DNA of 19,772 nucleotides from Spirochaeta sp. (GTDB lineage: Bacteria > Spirochaetota > Spirochaetia > DSM-27196 > Alkalispirochaetaceae), in assembly GCA_027859055.1 (NCBI GenBank), contig JAQIBO010000165.1, forward strand, positions 1-19,772. Direction: 5' to 3'. Positions 1 to 8,225 of this stretch are shown here, piece after piece. Both the position numbers and the translations under genes were made by a program. Under the pieces are notes generated by a model. It had not been told where the DNA came from and searched no databases. It saw nothing but the letters and a program-made list of their open reading frames with translations. Position 1 is the stretch's first letter. Each line of letters begins with the position of its first letter.

Positions 1-63
1 GCCAGAAACGATCCCGATTCTCCGGCGGTTGAGATGGATGATGAGGACCACCACGACTACTGA
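1..63 (+). CDS. spoVG: C-terminal end of a probable SpoVG (partial)
   Basis: Only the last 20 codons and the TGA stop are inside the window. The tail is strongly acidic and His-rich (ends EDHHDY). The identity is inferred from position: spoVG precedes rplY-pth-tilS-ftsH in Borrelia, and SpoVG proteins are short DNA/RNA-binding regulators whose C-termini vary and are often acidic. No conserved SpoVG core can be seen here, so this is a synteny call and another small acidic protein is possible. Confidence 0.45.
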   Translation, partial: ARNDPDSPAVEMDDEDHHDY

Positions 64-78
64 GCGGCGCTGTAAGTA

Positions 79-108
79 TTGACGGCGACACGCCTTCCGG
101 AGTATGGT
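79..108 (+). promoter_or_regulatory. Sigma70-like promoter for tRNA-Gln and rplY
   Basis: A -35 element TTGACG (79-84, 5 of 6 consensus) is followed by an 18-bp spacer and a -10 TATGGT (103-108, 4 of 6). The expected start near 115 lies about 15 nt before the tRNA. The gap between the upstream stop codon and the tRNA shows no terminator, so read-through from the upstream gene is also possible. Confidence 0.5.
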
Positions 109-129
109 TTCGCCTCGCATGACAAGTGG

Positions 130-201
130 TGGGGCGTAGCCAAGTGGTAAGGCACCGGGTTTTGATCCCGGCATGCGTAGGTTCAAATCCTGCCGCCCCA
201 G
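130..201 (+). tRNA. tRNA-Gln (anticodon TTG)
   Basis: A full cloverleaf can be drawn. The 7-bp acceptor stem pairs 130-136 with 194-200 and starts with the weak U1-A72 pair typical of bacterial tRNA-Gln. The D stem is 139-141/151-153. The anticodon stem 155-159/167-171 encloses loop TTTTGAT with anticodon TTG at 162-164. The variable loop has 5 nt and the T arm is 177-193 with loop TTCAAAT. The discriminator base is G201. CCA is not encoded (GGTT follows), so it must be added enzymatically. The gene sits 28 nt before the rplY start and is probably cut from a shared transcript. Confidence 0.97.
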
Positions 202-229
202 GTTCATTATTTGCGTCAAGGAGACTCGC

Positions 230-868
230 ATGGAGCAGAAAGTACTCAACGGGATCACCCGCACAACCTCAGGAAAAGGGCAGGCGCGTGCGTTGCGCCG
301 AAGCGGTCGCATCCCCGCGGTGGTTTACGGCCACTCGGAGCCGATATCGTTTTCCGTAGAGGCACGGGAATTCCATAAAGAATTTCATACCGTATCGGAG
401 AGCCAGCTGATCACGCTGAAGTTGGAAAAAGACGATCGTACCGTTCTCATTAAGGATTACTCCGAAGACATCACCAACGGGGCAATTCTTCACATTGACT
501 TTTTTGAGGTTGAAGCGGGCAAGAAGCTTCACACGCGGATCGCGGTGGAACTTGAGGGTTCGCCGGTTGGCGTTCGCGAAGGTGGAGTCCTCGAGCATAC
601 GTTGTACGAGGTGGATATCGAGTGCTTCCCGAAGGACATTCCCGAACATCTTGTCGTTGATGTGAGCGGTTTGAGCCAGGGCGACTCAATCCATATTTCC
701 GATATCCCCGTTCCGAAAGGTGTTGTTATCCTCAACAACGAAGACCAGACCGTTGCGTCGGTGACGACACCGCGTGCGGCTGTCGAAGACGAAGAGGGCG
801 AAGAAGAAGCAGCGGCGGGTGAGGTTCCCGTTATCGGTGAAGAAGAGGAAGCCACCGAAGAAGAGTAA
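230..868 (+). CDS. rplY: 50S ribosomal protein L25, CTC/TL5 long form
   Basis: This 212-residue protein binds 5S rRNA in the central protuberance of the large subunit. The N-terminal part (about 1-95) has the L25 pattern GKGQARALRRSGRIPAVVYG. It is followed by the C-terminal TL5/CTC domain (about 100-187) and a Glu-rich tail (about 188-212). The length fits the two-domain CTC form, not the roughly 94-residue E. coli L25. The ATG at 230 was chosen because AAGGAG lies at 218-223 with 6-nt spacing; an in-frame ATG at 173 falls inside the tRNA and cannot be the start. pth follows after 3 nt, suggesting cotranscription and coupled translation. The acidic tail is common in this form but varies in length between species. 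Confidence 0.95.
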   Translation: MEQKVLNGITRTTSGKGQARALRRSGRIPAVVYGHSEPISFSVEAREFHKEFHTVSESQLITLKLEKDDRTVLIKDYSEDITNGAILHIDFFEVEAGKKLHTRIAVELEGSPVGVREGGVLEHTLYEVDIECFPKDIPEHLVVDVSGLSQGDSIHISDIPVPKGVVILNNEDQTVASVTTPRAAVEDEEGEEEAAAGEVPVIGEEEEATEEE

Positions 869-871
869 CCG

Positions 872-1477
872 GTGGACCAACCGATTTTGTTCTGCGGTAT
901 CGGGAATCCCGGTGACCGGTTTGCGGGAACCCGACATAACGTCGGGTTTTCGTTTGTAGAGGCCCTTGCTGCCCGGCTTTCGTGCCCGCTCCGTCGGCGG
1001 TGGTTTCGGCCGCTTGTTATCGGGGGACCCTGTGAAAGTGGTGCGGGACCAGCGGCTCCTGTTGTCCTCGCCAGGCCGCTGACGTATATGAATCGCAGCG
1101 GTGATGTGCTTCCCTGGATATCGCGACGATACCACGTACCGCCGGAACGGGTATGCATCGTGGTGGATAACATCGATCTTGCCCCCGGTGAGGTCCGGAT
1201 GAAACGTCGCGGCGGGGCGGCGTCCCACAACGGGCTGCGGTCGGTCTCCGCCGCACTGGGTACCGACGAGTACCCTCGGATCTATTTCGGCGTGGGACGC
1301 CCGGATCAAGGGGGGGATATCGTACAGCACGTTCTGGGTGAGTTCGCGCCGGATGAACAGGAACGGATCGACGCGGCGATTCTCCGGACAATCGATGTTT
1401 TGACGGGGCTGAACGGGGCCACGGTCGAGCAGATGATATCCGGCGTGAATGAAATCCGTCGACCGCCGGAGGAATAG
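872..1477 (+). CDS. pth: Peptidyl-tRNA hydrolase
   Basis: This cytoplasmic enzyme releases peptides from peptidyl-tRNAs that drop off the ribosome. The 201-residue protein has the family signature near the N-terminus (GNPGDRFAGTRHNVGF, residues 11-26). Asn12 and His22 match catalytic Asn10 and His20 of E. coli Pth. The DNIDLAPGEVRMK segment supplies the catalytic Asp (probably D99), and SHNGLRSV contains the conserved Asn (N120). MNRSGDVL corresponds to the usual MNLSG block. The usual GGHGGHNG is GGAASHNG here, a mild deviation. The start is GTG at 872, 3 nt after the rplY stop, with only a weak purine-rich upstream stretch, so translation probably depends on coupling. tilS starts 1 nt after its stop. 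Confidence 0.95.
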   Translation: MDQPILFCGIGNPGDRFAGTRHNVGFSFVEALAARLSCPLRRRWFRPLVIGGPCESGAGPAAPVVLARPLTYMNRSGDVLPWISRRYHVPPERVCIVVDNIDLAPGEVRMKRRGGAASHNGLRSVSAALGTDEYPRIYFGVGRPDQGGDIVQHVLGEFAPDEQERIDAAILRTIDVLTGLNGATVEQMISGVNEIRRPPEE

Positions 1478-1478
1478 G

Positions 1479-2909
1479 ATGGAAACCGGGAGTACCGGGA
1501 AATCTGAGATGCTCGACTCGCTCAGACGGCACATCCGAATCTGCCTCGCAGACCGGGGTGTTGAACGGTCCACTCCCGTCGTCATTGCGTGTTCCGGTGG
1601 ACGGGACAGCGTCGTCCTGGTCGATGCCGTCGTGAACGCCGGGTATGAAAACGTGACGATCGCCCATGTAGACCACGGTATCCGTACCGCTTCGGAACGC
1701 ACCGCCGATCGGAACCTGGTGCAAAACCTGGCCCGCCGACTTGGTGTTCCCGTCCGTTTCCGTGTGATTCAACCAGGAGAGGTCGTCGCAGGGGCATCTG
1801 CGCGCAATGAGAGCATTGAAGCGGTTGCGCGGCATCGTCGCTATGAGGAACTCCAACAGACGATCGGGAATGGAGACGGCCGGCCGGTATCGGTCCTCCT
1901 CACCGCCCACCACGATGGCGATGTGGCAGAGTCGGTACTTATGCGGATCTTCTCCGGGCGGTCCCCCTCTGAGCCGCTTGGTATTGACGCGGATACCGTC
2001 GTAGACGGCGTACGGGTGGTGCGACCGTTGCTTGGGGTGAACCGCACGGTGATTTCGCAGTACGCGACTGATCTTCACCTGGCGTGGGCCGAAGACGGGA
2101 CCAACGCCGATCACAGATATCTTCGGAATTTTGTTCGTCACGCCCTGATTCCGGGAATCTCCGAGCGGTTTCCGTCGGTTGAAGCACATCTTGCGCGATT
2201 CCACCGGGAACACCGGGAGATGCAACGCGCCCTTGCAGAGCTCATACCCGGTGACGCCTGGGGCAATTTCGGTTCGGACACGGAATGGAACGTATCGCGT
2301 ACCACGTTTACCGAACTACCGCAGGCGGCTCGGGAGTTCGTACTGAGACGAGCCCACAAGGCGATCAGTTCAGGGGTGCGCAGTTCCTTTCGTCCGATAT
2401 TGCGGAGCGTTGACGAGCTGCTGAGTGGTGACAAACCGGTTCGCAAACGGCAAACTGTCCCGGTCGGAGATGTCGAAATCGTGATTACTGACGTTATCCT
2501 GACACTCCGGGCGCGTATTGTCCGTCCTGCAGAAAGTGGTTATCTTTTGGAAGTGCCGGAGGGAGGGCGTATTCGGTTTCGGCGAGATGCACAACCGACA
2601 ACAGTCGGCGAAAACAGTTCTTCGCCGTCGGAACAGCGGTCCCTTGGACCACTCGTGCCACCGGTTGTGGTTCGCGCCATGCGATCCGGGGACCGATTGG
2701 TGAACGGCGGGACGGAACGAGCCTGGAAAGAGCTGTTCCGTAATCCCGATTCCCAATCTGCGGCAGAGAGCGCGCACGTAATTGAGGATATGCGGGGAAC
2801 CGTTGCCATGGTACGTTCACCAGGTGAGTGCGTGACCCGTGATGGTGTATCAGTTCGATCATCAGCTTTCGCCGGCGGTTGTTCAGTGTGCGTACAATTC
2901 AATGACTGA
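1479..2909 (+). CDS. tilS: tRNA(Ile)-lysidine synthase
   Basis: TilS attaches lysine to C34 of the CAU-anticodon tRNA-Ile using ATP, so that it reads AUA as Ile. The 476-residue protein has the N-type PP-loop SGGRDS at residues 39-44 and the HVDHGIR segment (usually HVNHGLR). It also has HHDGDVAESVLMRIFSG (usually HHADDQAETVLMRL) and RNFVRHALIPGISERFP (usually RNxxRxxxxPxL). The C-terminal region contains RAMRSGDRLV...WKELF, like the TilS C-terminal tRNA-binding domain. The start is ATG 1479, behind GGAGGA at 1468-1473; an in-frame ATG at 1449 lies inside pth. The gene lies 1 nt after pth and 14 nt before ftsH. Substitutions in the normally invariant HHADDQAET block are noteworthy, but the fold signature is intact. 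Confidence 0.93.
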   Translation: METGSTGKSEMLDSLRRHIRICLADRGVERSTPVVIACSGGRDSVVLVDAVVNAGYENVTIAHVDHGIRTASERTADRNLVQNLARRLGVPVRFRVIQPGEVVAGASARNESIEAVARHRRYEELQQTIGNGDGRPVSVLLTAHHDGDVAESVLMRIFSGRSPSEPLGIDADTVVDGVRVVRPLLGVNRTVISQYATDLHLAWAEDGTNADHRYLRNFVRHALIPGISERFPSVEAHLARFHREHREMQRALAELIPGDAWGNFGSDTEWNVSRTTFTELPQAAREFVLRRAHKAISSGVRSSFRPILRSVDELLSGDKPVRKRQTVPVGDVEIVITDVILTLRARIVRPAESGYLLEVPEGGRIRFRRDAQPTTVGENSSSPSEQRSLGPLVPPVVVRAMRSGDRLVNGGTERAWKELFRNPDSQSAAESAHVIEDMRGTVAMVRSPGECVTRDGVSVRSSAFAGGCSVCVQFND

Positions 2910-2923
2910 GGAAGTAGCAGAAT

Positions 2924-4867
2924 ATGCAGAATGGTAACGATTCCGGTCCCGGTGGATCCGGCGACCAGAACAACGATAACAATAACTTCAATTTCAACTT
3001 CCGGAACAACCGGTTTGCGCTGATCTTTCTTGTGGCGCTTTTGGGAATGTTTGTGGTCATGCTGTTCTCAAACACGCAGACACCGGGGCGTGATATCGCC
3101 TATTCCCAGTTCCTCGGCTATCTCCGTGAGGGACAGATCGAATCGGTAAAGATTATCGATCAGTACGAAATACAGGGCACGTTACGCGGCGTTGGTGGGG
3201 AAACGCAGGCGTTTGTGACAAACATTCCCTATTTTGACGACGAACTGATTAGCGAACTGCGCGAACAGGGGGTTCGTTTTTCCGGTTCTCCACGCCCGGT
3301 CTCACCGTTTCAGGTCCTGCTGGAGTTTCTCCCGTGGATGATCGGGTTCTTTTTTATCTGGTTCATGTTTCGTCAGGTCCAGGGAAGCGGGAATCGCGCC
3401 ATTTCGTTCGGGAAGAGCAAAGCGAAACGGTACCTCGAAGAAGGGGTGAAGATCACGTTTGACGACGTGGCGGGACAGCAGGAGGCAAAATACGAACTGC
3501 AGGAGATCGTTGAGTTTCTCAAGAACCCGCAGAAGTTCACGCGGATCGGAGCCAAGATTCCCAAGGGCGTCTTGCTCGTCGGGTTGCCCGGGACGGGAAA
3601 GACGCTTCTTGCAAAGGCAAGCGCCGGCGAAGCGGGAGTCTCGTTCTTTCACATGAGCGGATCCGACTTCGTGGAGATGTTTGTCGGTGTCGGCGCAAGT
3701 CGCGTCCGCGACCTCTTTGAACAGGGACGCAAAAACGCTCCGTGTATCATCTTTATCGACGAGCTGGACGCTGTGGGACGGACCCGTGGCGCCGGATACG
3801 GTGGCGGTCACGATGAGCGGGAACAGACCCTCAACCAGATGCTCGTCGAAATGGACGGGTTTGACACGAAGGACGGCGTCATCGTTCTGGCGGCAACGAA
3901 CCGCCCGGACGTTCTTGACCCGGCTATTCTTCGTCCCGGTCGGTTTGATCGGCAGGTGACGGTGGACATGCCGGACATGCAGGAGCGTCAGGCGATCCTC
4001 CGCGTGCATTGTAACAAGATCAAGCTGCATCCATCGGTTGACCTGAACCGGGTCGCCCGCGCGACACCCGGTTCCAGTGGGGCCGACCTGGCCAACCTTG
4101 TCAACGAGGCGGCGCTGTACGCCGCCCGAAAAGACAAGGAAATGGTGGAAAACGAGGACTTCGAAGAAGCCCGGGACAAGATCCTGATGGGAGTGGCCCG
4201 GAAATCCCGAATTATCAGCGACACGGAAAAACTGAAAACGGCGCGCCACGAAGCAGGGCATGCGCTGCTTCATTTCTACCTCAAGCACGCTGATCCCTTG
4301 CACAAAGTGACGGTAATTCCACGCGGCCGCGCGCTCGGTGTCGCGTTCTCACTGCCGGAAACGGACAGCTTCAGCAAAGGCTCCGGGTATCTTGAGGACC
4401 GTATCAAGATCGCTTACGGCGGATACATCGCGGAAAAACTGTTTTACGAAGAGACCACCACCGGTGTTCAGAACGATTTGAAACAGGCGACGGAAATGGC
4501 TCGGCGGATGGTCACCGAGTGGGGTATGAGCCAGCTGGGTCCCCAGGCTTTCGGGCAGGAAGATGAACCGATCTTCCTTGGCAAAGAGATAGCCCAGCAT
4601 AAAGATTACTCCGAATCCACCGCTCAGGCGATCGACGGGGAAGTGGGGAATATTCTGAATACCTGTTACCGTGATGCGGAGCAGATCCTCACGGAACACA
4701 AGGATCAGCTGGAAAGACTCGCACAGGAACTGGTTGAAAAGGAAACGTTGTCCGATCATGAAATTCGTGAGATGTTCGGCTTTCCGGAGCGACCGAAACA
4801 GGACGATGATGGAGAACCTGGTGGAGGAAGTGAAATCGGCCCTGGCGGAGACGGTGAATCGGTCTAA
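2924..4867 (+). CDS. ftsH: ATP-dependent zinc metalloprotease FtsH
   Basis: FtsH is a membrane-anchored AAA+ protease that degrades misfolded membrane proteins and short-lived regulators as a hexamer. The 647-residue protein begins with an Asn/Gly-rich leader, then TM1 (about 31-48), a periplasmic region and TM2 (about 130-148). The AAA domain has Walker A GLPGTGKT (220-227), Walker B IIFIDELDA (D279, E280) and the second region of homology with RPGRFDR. The zinc site is HEAGH (H442, H446), with D518 in NDLKQAT as third ligand. The second Walker A residue is Leu where FtsH usually has Pro. The C-terminus is Gly/Asp-rich. The start ATG 2924 has GAGG overlapping the tilS stop codon, so translation is probably coupled. 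The downstream gene overlaps its 3' end. Confidence 0.97.
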   Translation: MQNGNDSGPGGSGDQNNDNNNFNFNFRNNRFALIFLVALLGMFVVMLFSNTQTPGRDIAYSQFLGYLREGQIESVKIIDQYEIQGTLRGVGGETQAFVTNIPYFDDELISELREQGVRFSGSPRPVSPFQVLLEFLPWMIGFFFIWFMFRQVQGSGNRAISFGKSKAKRYLEEGVKITFDDVAGQQEAKYELQEIVEFLKNPQKFTRIGAKIPKGVLLVGLPGTGKTLLAKASAGEAGVSFFHMSGSDFVEMFVGVGASRVRDLFEQGRKNAPCIIFIDELDAVGRTRGAGYGGGHDEREQTLNQMLVEMDGFDTKDGVIVLAATNRPDVLDPAILRPGRFDRQVTVDMPDMQERQAILRVHCNKIKLHPSVDLNRVARATPGSSGADLANLVNEAALYAARKDKEMVENEDFEEARDKILMGVARKSRIISDTEKLKTARHEAGHALLHFYLKHADPLHKVTVIPRGRALGVAFSLPETDSFSKGSGYLEDRIKIAYGGYIAEKLFYEETTTGVQNDLKQATEMARRMVTEWGMSQLGPQAFGQEDEPIFLGKEIAQHKDYSESTAQAIDGEVGNILNTCYRDAEQILTEHKDQLERLAQELVEKETLSDHEIREMFGFPERPKQDDDGEPGGGSEIGPGGDGESV

Positions 4868-6353
4868 GTTTCGCCACCGACGGCACGTCACGGTTACCGC
4901 GTTCGTTGCTGCAGTGCTTGTCGTTACCGCAGACGGCAGCGCCAACAACATCCTGGCGCAATCAGTAGACTCGCCGTTGGATCAGAGCGGTGTCCCCGCT
5001 GAGGAACAGCTGTACCGCGACATCTCCGACGCTCTGGTTCAGCAGGTTCTTTCCGCCCCTGACGCCGCCGGCGCCGACGATCTGCTCGCTCGGGCGCTGG
5101 CGGTTGATCCGGAAAATGGCGACGCGATGTACCGTCTTGCCGTTCGTTTGCGGGGCAGTCAGGAAGTGCGTGTGCGCCGCCGGGAACTGCTTACTTCCGC
5201 GCTTGACGCCCGCCGCGTCGACACCCCACGCGAAGATATCGTCGCTGAACTTGCGGAGTTGCTGCTCGCGCAGGGACGCGGGACCGAAGCGCTCGAACTG
5301 CTTGAGGCGGAATCCCGCGACCTGATCGGTGAAGCGCCGGTGTTCTCCGGTGTTCGACCGGTAATCGCTCCGATGGAGGAAATACCGGTCTGGAGTACCG
5401 ATCCGGAGCCGAGCCGGATAGAACGGTTGTACGTGCAGGCGCTCCTTCACGCCGGGCCACGCTGGTTTTCCGCTGCCTACGTACAACGGCTTCGTTCCCG
5501 TTTTCCCACCAATTCCGAACTGGCCGTCATCGATTTTACCCGAAATACCCGCCTCTCCCTTTCGTTGCTTGAGTGGATCGATCGTGAAACCGGCGAAGGG
5601 CGCCAGGTACCGCCGGAATTGTTGCTGCATGGGATCCTGGTTGCGAAAGATACTGAGATGAGGCAGCGTCTCGCCCGAAGATACCGCGCCGCCGGCGGCA
5701 CAGACCTGCTGGGAGAGGTTGCAGAGCGACCTGAAGATCGTATGGCGACGGCAGTGGAACACGCTGACAAGTACGTCCTGGAACGAGCTGTGGCGTGGGC
5801 CGGTGAGGGTGGGCAGTCCCCGGGTGAGTTGATACAGCGTGAGGAAGCGCCGGATTTGTTCCTGCTCGATACCGACAGGGACCAATTCTGGGAAGAACGC
5901 TACCACCTTAACGGTGAGACATTGGCTATCTGGGAGCACGATATTTTTCAGGACGGGATTGTGGATCAACGCGTTGAACTCGTTTTCCAAGCACCGACTG
6001 GAGCTTTGCATGTCTGGCACCGGGAAGTGTCTGACGATGGCGTGCATGTACACGGTATTGAATACGCACCGTATCCCAATGTGGCGCGCGTTACCGAGTT
6101 TTTCCAAAGCCGTAACGGTACGGATGTGAGCCTTGTCGAATGGCGCCCGGCGCGGCCGATCGGACACACCCTCCGCGGAAGCGGACCGTGGGCAACGGAG
6201 GAATGGAACGTGGCAACCGACCGTGTTACCCTTGATTACGATGGTATTACGAGATTTGAACGCCAGATCCGTTCCGACGACGCGCGGTGGAAGGACGATG
6301 CGGCTGTTGCGGAGCATGCGCGGCAACTCCGGTCATGGGAGATGATTCGGTGA
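4854..6353 (+). CDS. Exported helical-repeat protein of unknown function
   Basis: I do not recognise a named family. From GTG 4854 the protein has about 499 residues. Its N-terminus resembles a secretion signal: a basic stretch (RSKFRHRRH), a hydrophobic stretch of about 20 residues ending near ADGSA, and LAQ shortly after. Residues about 50-160 are Ala/Leu-rich helices with TPR-like spacing (LLARALAVDPENGDAMYRLA; later LLAQGRGTEALELLEAE). The last third is rich in aromatic and beta-forming residues and contains Asp-rich turns (DTDRDQFWEERY, HDIFQDGIVDQR). The start is uncertain: ATG 4806 or 4809 and GTG 4821 or 4830 are in frame and would add 8-16 residues before the signal. All candidates overlap ftsH. 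The gene lies between FtsH and a lipoprotein protease whose GTG overlaps its stop, suggesting a periplasmic role in envelope protein handling. Confidence 0.75.
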   Translation: MNRSKFRHRRHVTVTAFVAAVLVVTADGSANNILAQSVDSPLDQSGVPAEEQLYRDISDALVQQVLSAPDAAGADDLLARALAVDPENGDAMYRLAVRLRGSQEVRVRRRELLTSALDARRVDTPREDIVAELAELLLAQGRGTEALELLEAESRDLIGEAPVFSGVRPVIAPMEEIPVWSTDPEPSRIERLYVQALLHAGPRWFSAAYVQRLRSRFPTNSELAVIDFTRNTRLSLSLLEWIDRETGEGRQVPPELLLHGILVAKDTEMRQRLARRYRAAGGTDLLGEVAERPEDRMATAVEHADKYVLERAVAWAGEGGQSPGELIQREEAPDLFLLDTDRDQFWEERYHLNGETLAIWEHDIFQDGIVDQRVELVFQAPTGALHVWHREVSDDGVHVHGIEYAPYPNVARVTEFFQSRNGTDVSLVEWRPARPIGHTLRGSGPWATEEWNVATDRVTLDYDGITRFERQIRSDDARWKDDAAVAEHARQLRSWEMIR

Positions 6354-8197
6354 AGGAATCGTTGGCGCATACAACAGGGCGACGGTACGGTATGATCGTG
6401 GTTATCGCGACTGCGCTGTTACTGGGTGGATGCGCATCCGCACCAGAGGAGACGCACGAACCGTTTACGCGAAGCTCACGCCTGATAAGCGCGATAGAGG
6501 ATCATCTCACCGACGATGAGTACGGGGCGGTGGTCAATCGAGTGCAATATGGGGTGACAACCGGTCTGTTGAGTGATACCGAACGGTCTGAATACCTCCA
6601 ACAGTACGTGACCTACACCCGGGAACGCTACGACCAGGCGGTCACAGACGGGGAATACCGGGAAGCGCTGAAAACAGCGTGGAACCTGCGGCTCCTTGCA
6701 CGCCATCTTCCCGACGAGCCGGTAAGCTACACGACCGGGGATCTCGCAACCACGGACCAGCTTTTGGCGGATTGGGCAACTTTTGCACGTGAAAATGACG
6801 ACGCTGTCCTGTCGCTGTACCTCATTTTACGCAGAGATCAGATATCGGATCTGAGCGGCGAGGATCTCATTTACTACATCGGCGTCGCCCGGGAAATGAA
6901 CCACGACGAGGCTGTGGGGCGTCTGACCGCGGCAGCACGGCGGCGTGAGCTGGTGGTGCCGCTTCCGGAGGACCCTGTTGACGCCGATGGCGACGAACCG
7001 GGACTTATGCTCCCCGGTACGGTAACGATCTGGGTCAATAAAGGGATTCGGGTTGACCGGGGAGTCGGAGTTCCCGATCGCGTGATCGGCAGCGGGTTTT
7101 TCGTTGACCCTCGGGGTTATCTAATTACGAATTACCACGTCATTCAAAGTGAAGTTGATCCAACCTACGAGGGCTACTCGCGGCTGTTTGTGAAACTTCC
7201 GGGGCGACCGGATGAACGCGTCCCCGCCCGGGTTATCGGGTACGACCGCATATTTGATCTCGCGCTACTGAAGGTGGAAATTGATCCGAAATACGTCTTT
7301 TCGCTCAGCGACATCAAGACGCTTGTGCCGGGGCAGCGCGTTCTGGCGTTTGGTTCTCCCGGTGGTCTGGACAGCACAATCACCTCCGGGATTATCTCGG
7401 CCTCGGGACGGCGATTTCTGCAAATGGGTGAGGCGATGCAGGTTGATGTTCCAATCAACCCGGGCAACAGTGGCGGCCCCCTGGTCCTGCCGTCAGGGCA
7501 GGTTGCCGGGGTGGTATTTGCCGGCCTCGAGCAGTTTGAAGGCGTTAACTTTGCGATTCCCACGTATTGGATCCGCCACTTCTTTCCGCAACTTTTTGAA
7601 GAGGGTGAAGTGAAACACGCCTGGCTTGGGATCAGCGTCAGGCAGAACGGTACCGGTCTTGAGGCGGTGTACGTGGCGCCGGGGTCCCCAGCGGACAGAG
7701 CAGGCGTGGAGCCGGGGGAAGTTCTCACTCACATAAATGGAGAAACCGGCCTCACCCTTGCGGATGCCCAGGATCAACTGCTTGGAATCGACGCGGGATA
7801 TCTCGTACACACCGTTTGGCAGAAGACGGAAGAGGATGATACAGTATCTACGACGCAACGGATCATCTCCGTCGGGGTGCGGCCGTACAGTCCGGTAGAG
7901 GAGGCGCTGGAGCGCCAGCCGATCGAAGCACTCTTTCCAGTTCTGTTCGGTATGCAGGTTGACGATGTTTCCGGTGCTCCCTGGGGGCCCGACTTTGTGA
8001 TTACCGACGTCTTTCCGGGCTCCGTTGCCGACGAATCGAGCCTGTCGGTCGATGATCCATTCGCCCTGCGGACGTGGCGTGTTGATTCGGACCTGCGGGC
8101 GGCGTTTATTCAAATCATCATCAAAAAGAGGAAAGCAGGTTTTATCGAATCGGGTGTTCAATTAGGTGCCTATCTCGAAACAGATTCTTTTTTGTAG
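6350..8197 (+). CDS. Lipoprotein trypsin-like serine protease with PDZ domain (DegP/HtrA-like)
   Basis: The 615-residue protein starts at GTG 6350, whose TG is shared with the preceding TGA. GGGAGA at 6337-6342 supports this start over ATG 6335. A lipoprotein signal ends in LLLGGC, giving lipidated Cys28. Residues about 30-220 are helical and unassigned. The protease domain contains GSGFFVDPRGYLITNYHVI (His263), FDLALLKVE (Asp303) and NPGNSGGPLV (Ser374), a complete S1 triad of HtrA type. A PDZ domain follows (about 423-500: WLGISV...PGSPADRAGVEPGEVL). The tail may hold a second, degenerate PDZ (DFVITDVFPGSVADE). It probably acts as an envelope-anchored quality-control protease. The long N-terminal helical region before the protease is not typical of DegP, so I give no gene symbol. 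Confidence 0.88.
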   Translation: MKESLAHTTGRRYGMIVVIATALLLGGCASAPEETHEPFTRSSRLISAIEDHLTDDEYGAVVNRVQYGVTTGLLSDTERSEYLQQYVTYTRERYDQAVTDGEYREALKTAWNLRLLARHLPDEPVSYTTGDLATTDQLLADWATFARENDDAVLSLYLILRRDQISDLSGEDLIYYIGVAREMNHDEAVGRLTAAARRRELVVPLPEDPVDADGDEPGLMLPGTVTIWVNKGIRVDRGVGVPDRVIGSGFFVDPRGYLITNYHVIQSEVDPTYEGYSRLFVKLPGRPDERVPARVIGYDRIFDLALLKVEIDPKYVFSLSDIKTLVPGQRVLAFGSPGGLDSTITSGIISASGRRFLQMGEAMQVDVPINPGNSGGPLVLPSGQVAGVVFAGLEQFEGVNFAIPTYWIRHFFPQLFEEGEVKHAWLGISVRQNGTGLEAVYVAPGSPADRAGVEPGEVLTHINGETGLTLADAQDQLLGIDAGYLVHTVWQKTEEDDTVSTTQRIISVGVRPYSPVEEALERQPIEALFPVLFGMQVDDVSGAPWGPDFVITDVFPGSVADESSLSVDDPFALRTWRVDSDLRAAFIQIIIKKRKAGFIESGVQLGAYLETDSFL

Positions 8198-8204
8198 CGA
8201 ACCT

Positions 8205-8225
8205 GCGTGCGTCACGTCGTTTTTT
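8205..8225 (+). terminator. Weak possible rho-independent terminator after the protease gene
   Basis: A short stem (CGTG/CACG, extendable by one G-U pair, loop CGT) is followed by a run of six T at 8220-8225. The stem is only 4-5 bp, so it is a weak candidate. Its position between the protease stop (8197) and the chemosensory operon fits a unit boundary. Confidence 0.3.

Noticed and set aside
173..229. Upstream in-frame start extending rplY by 19 residues
   Set aside because: The extension would begin inside the tRNA-Gln gene, and the L25 homology and a good AAGGAG both support ATG 230.
1017..2225. Minus-strand open frame of 402 codons opposite pth/tilS, with a 338-codon one at 686-1702
   Set aside because: Both are shadows of the recognised pth and tilS genes. 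The translations are Arg/Pro-rich and lack motifs.
3302..4303. Minus-strand open frame of 333 codons opposite ftsH
   Set aside because: It lies over the conserved AAA and zinc motifs of ftsH; its translation has no recognisable features.
4962..6326. Long open frame (454 codons) on the minus strand opposite the exported repeat protein
   Set aside because: It is antisense to a gene with a signal peptide and tight coupling on both sides. Its translation shows no domain or signal, and long antisense frames are expected with this GC-rich codon use.
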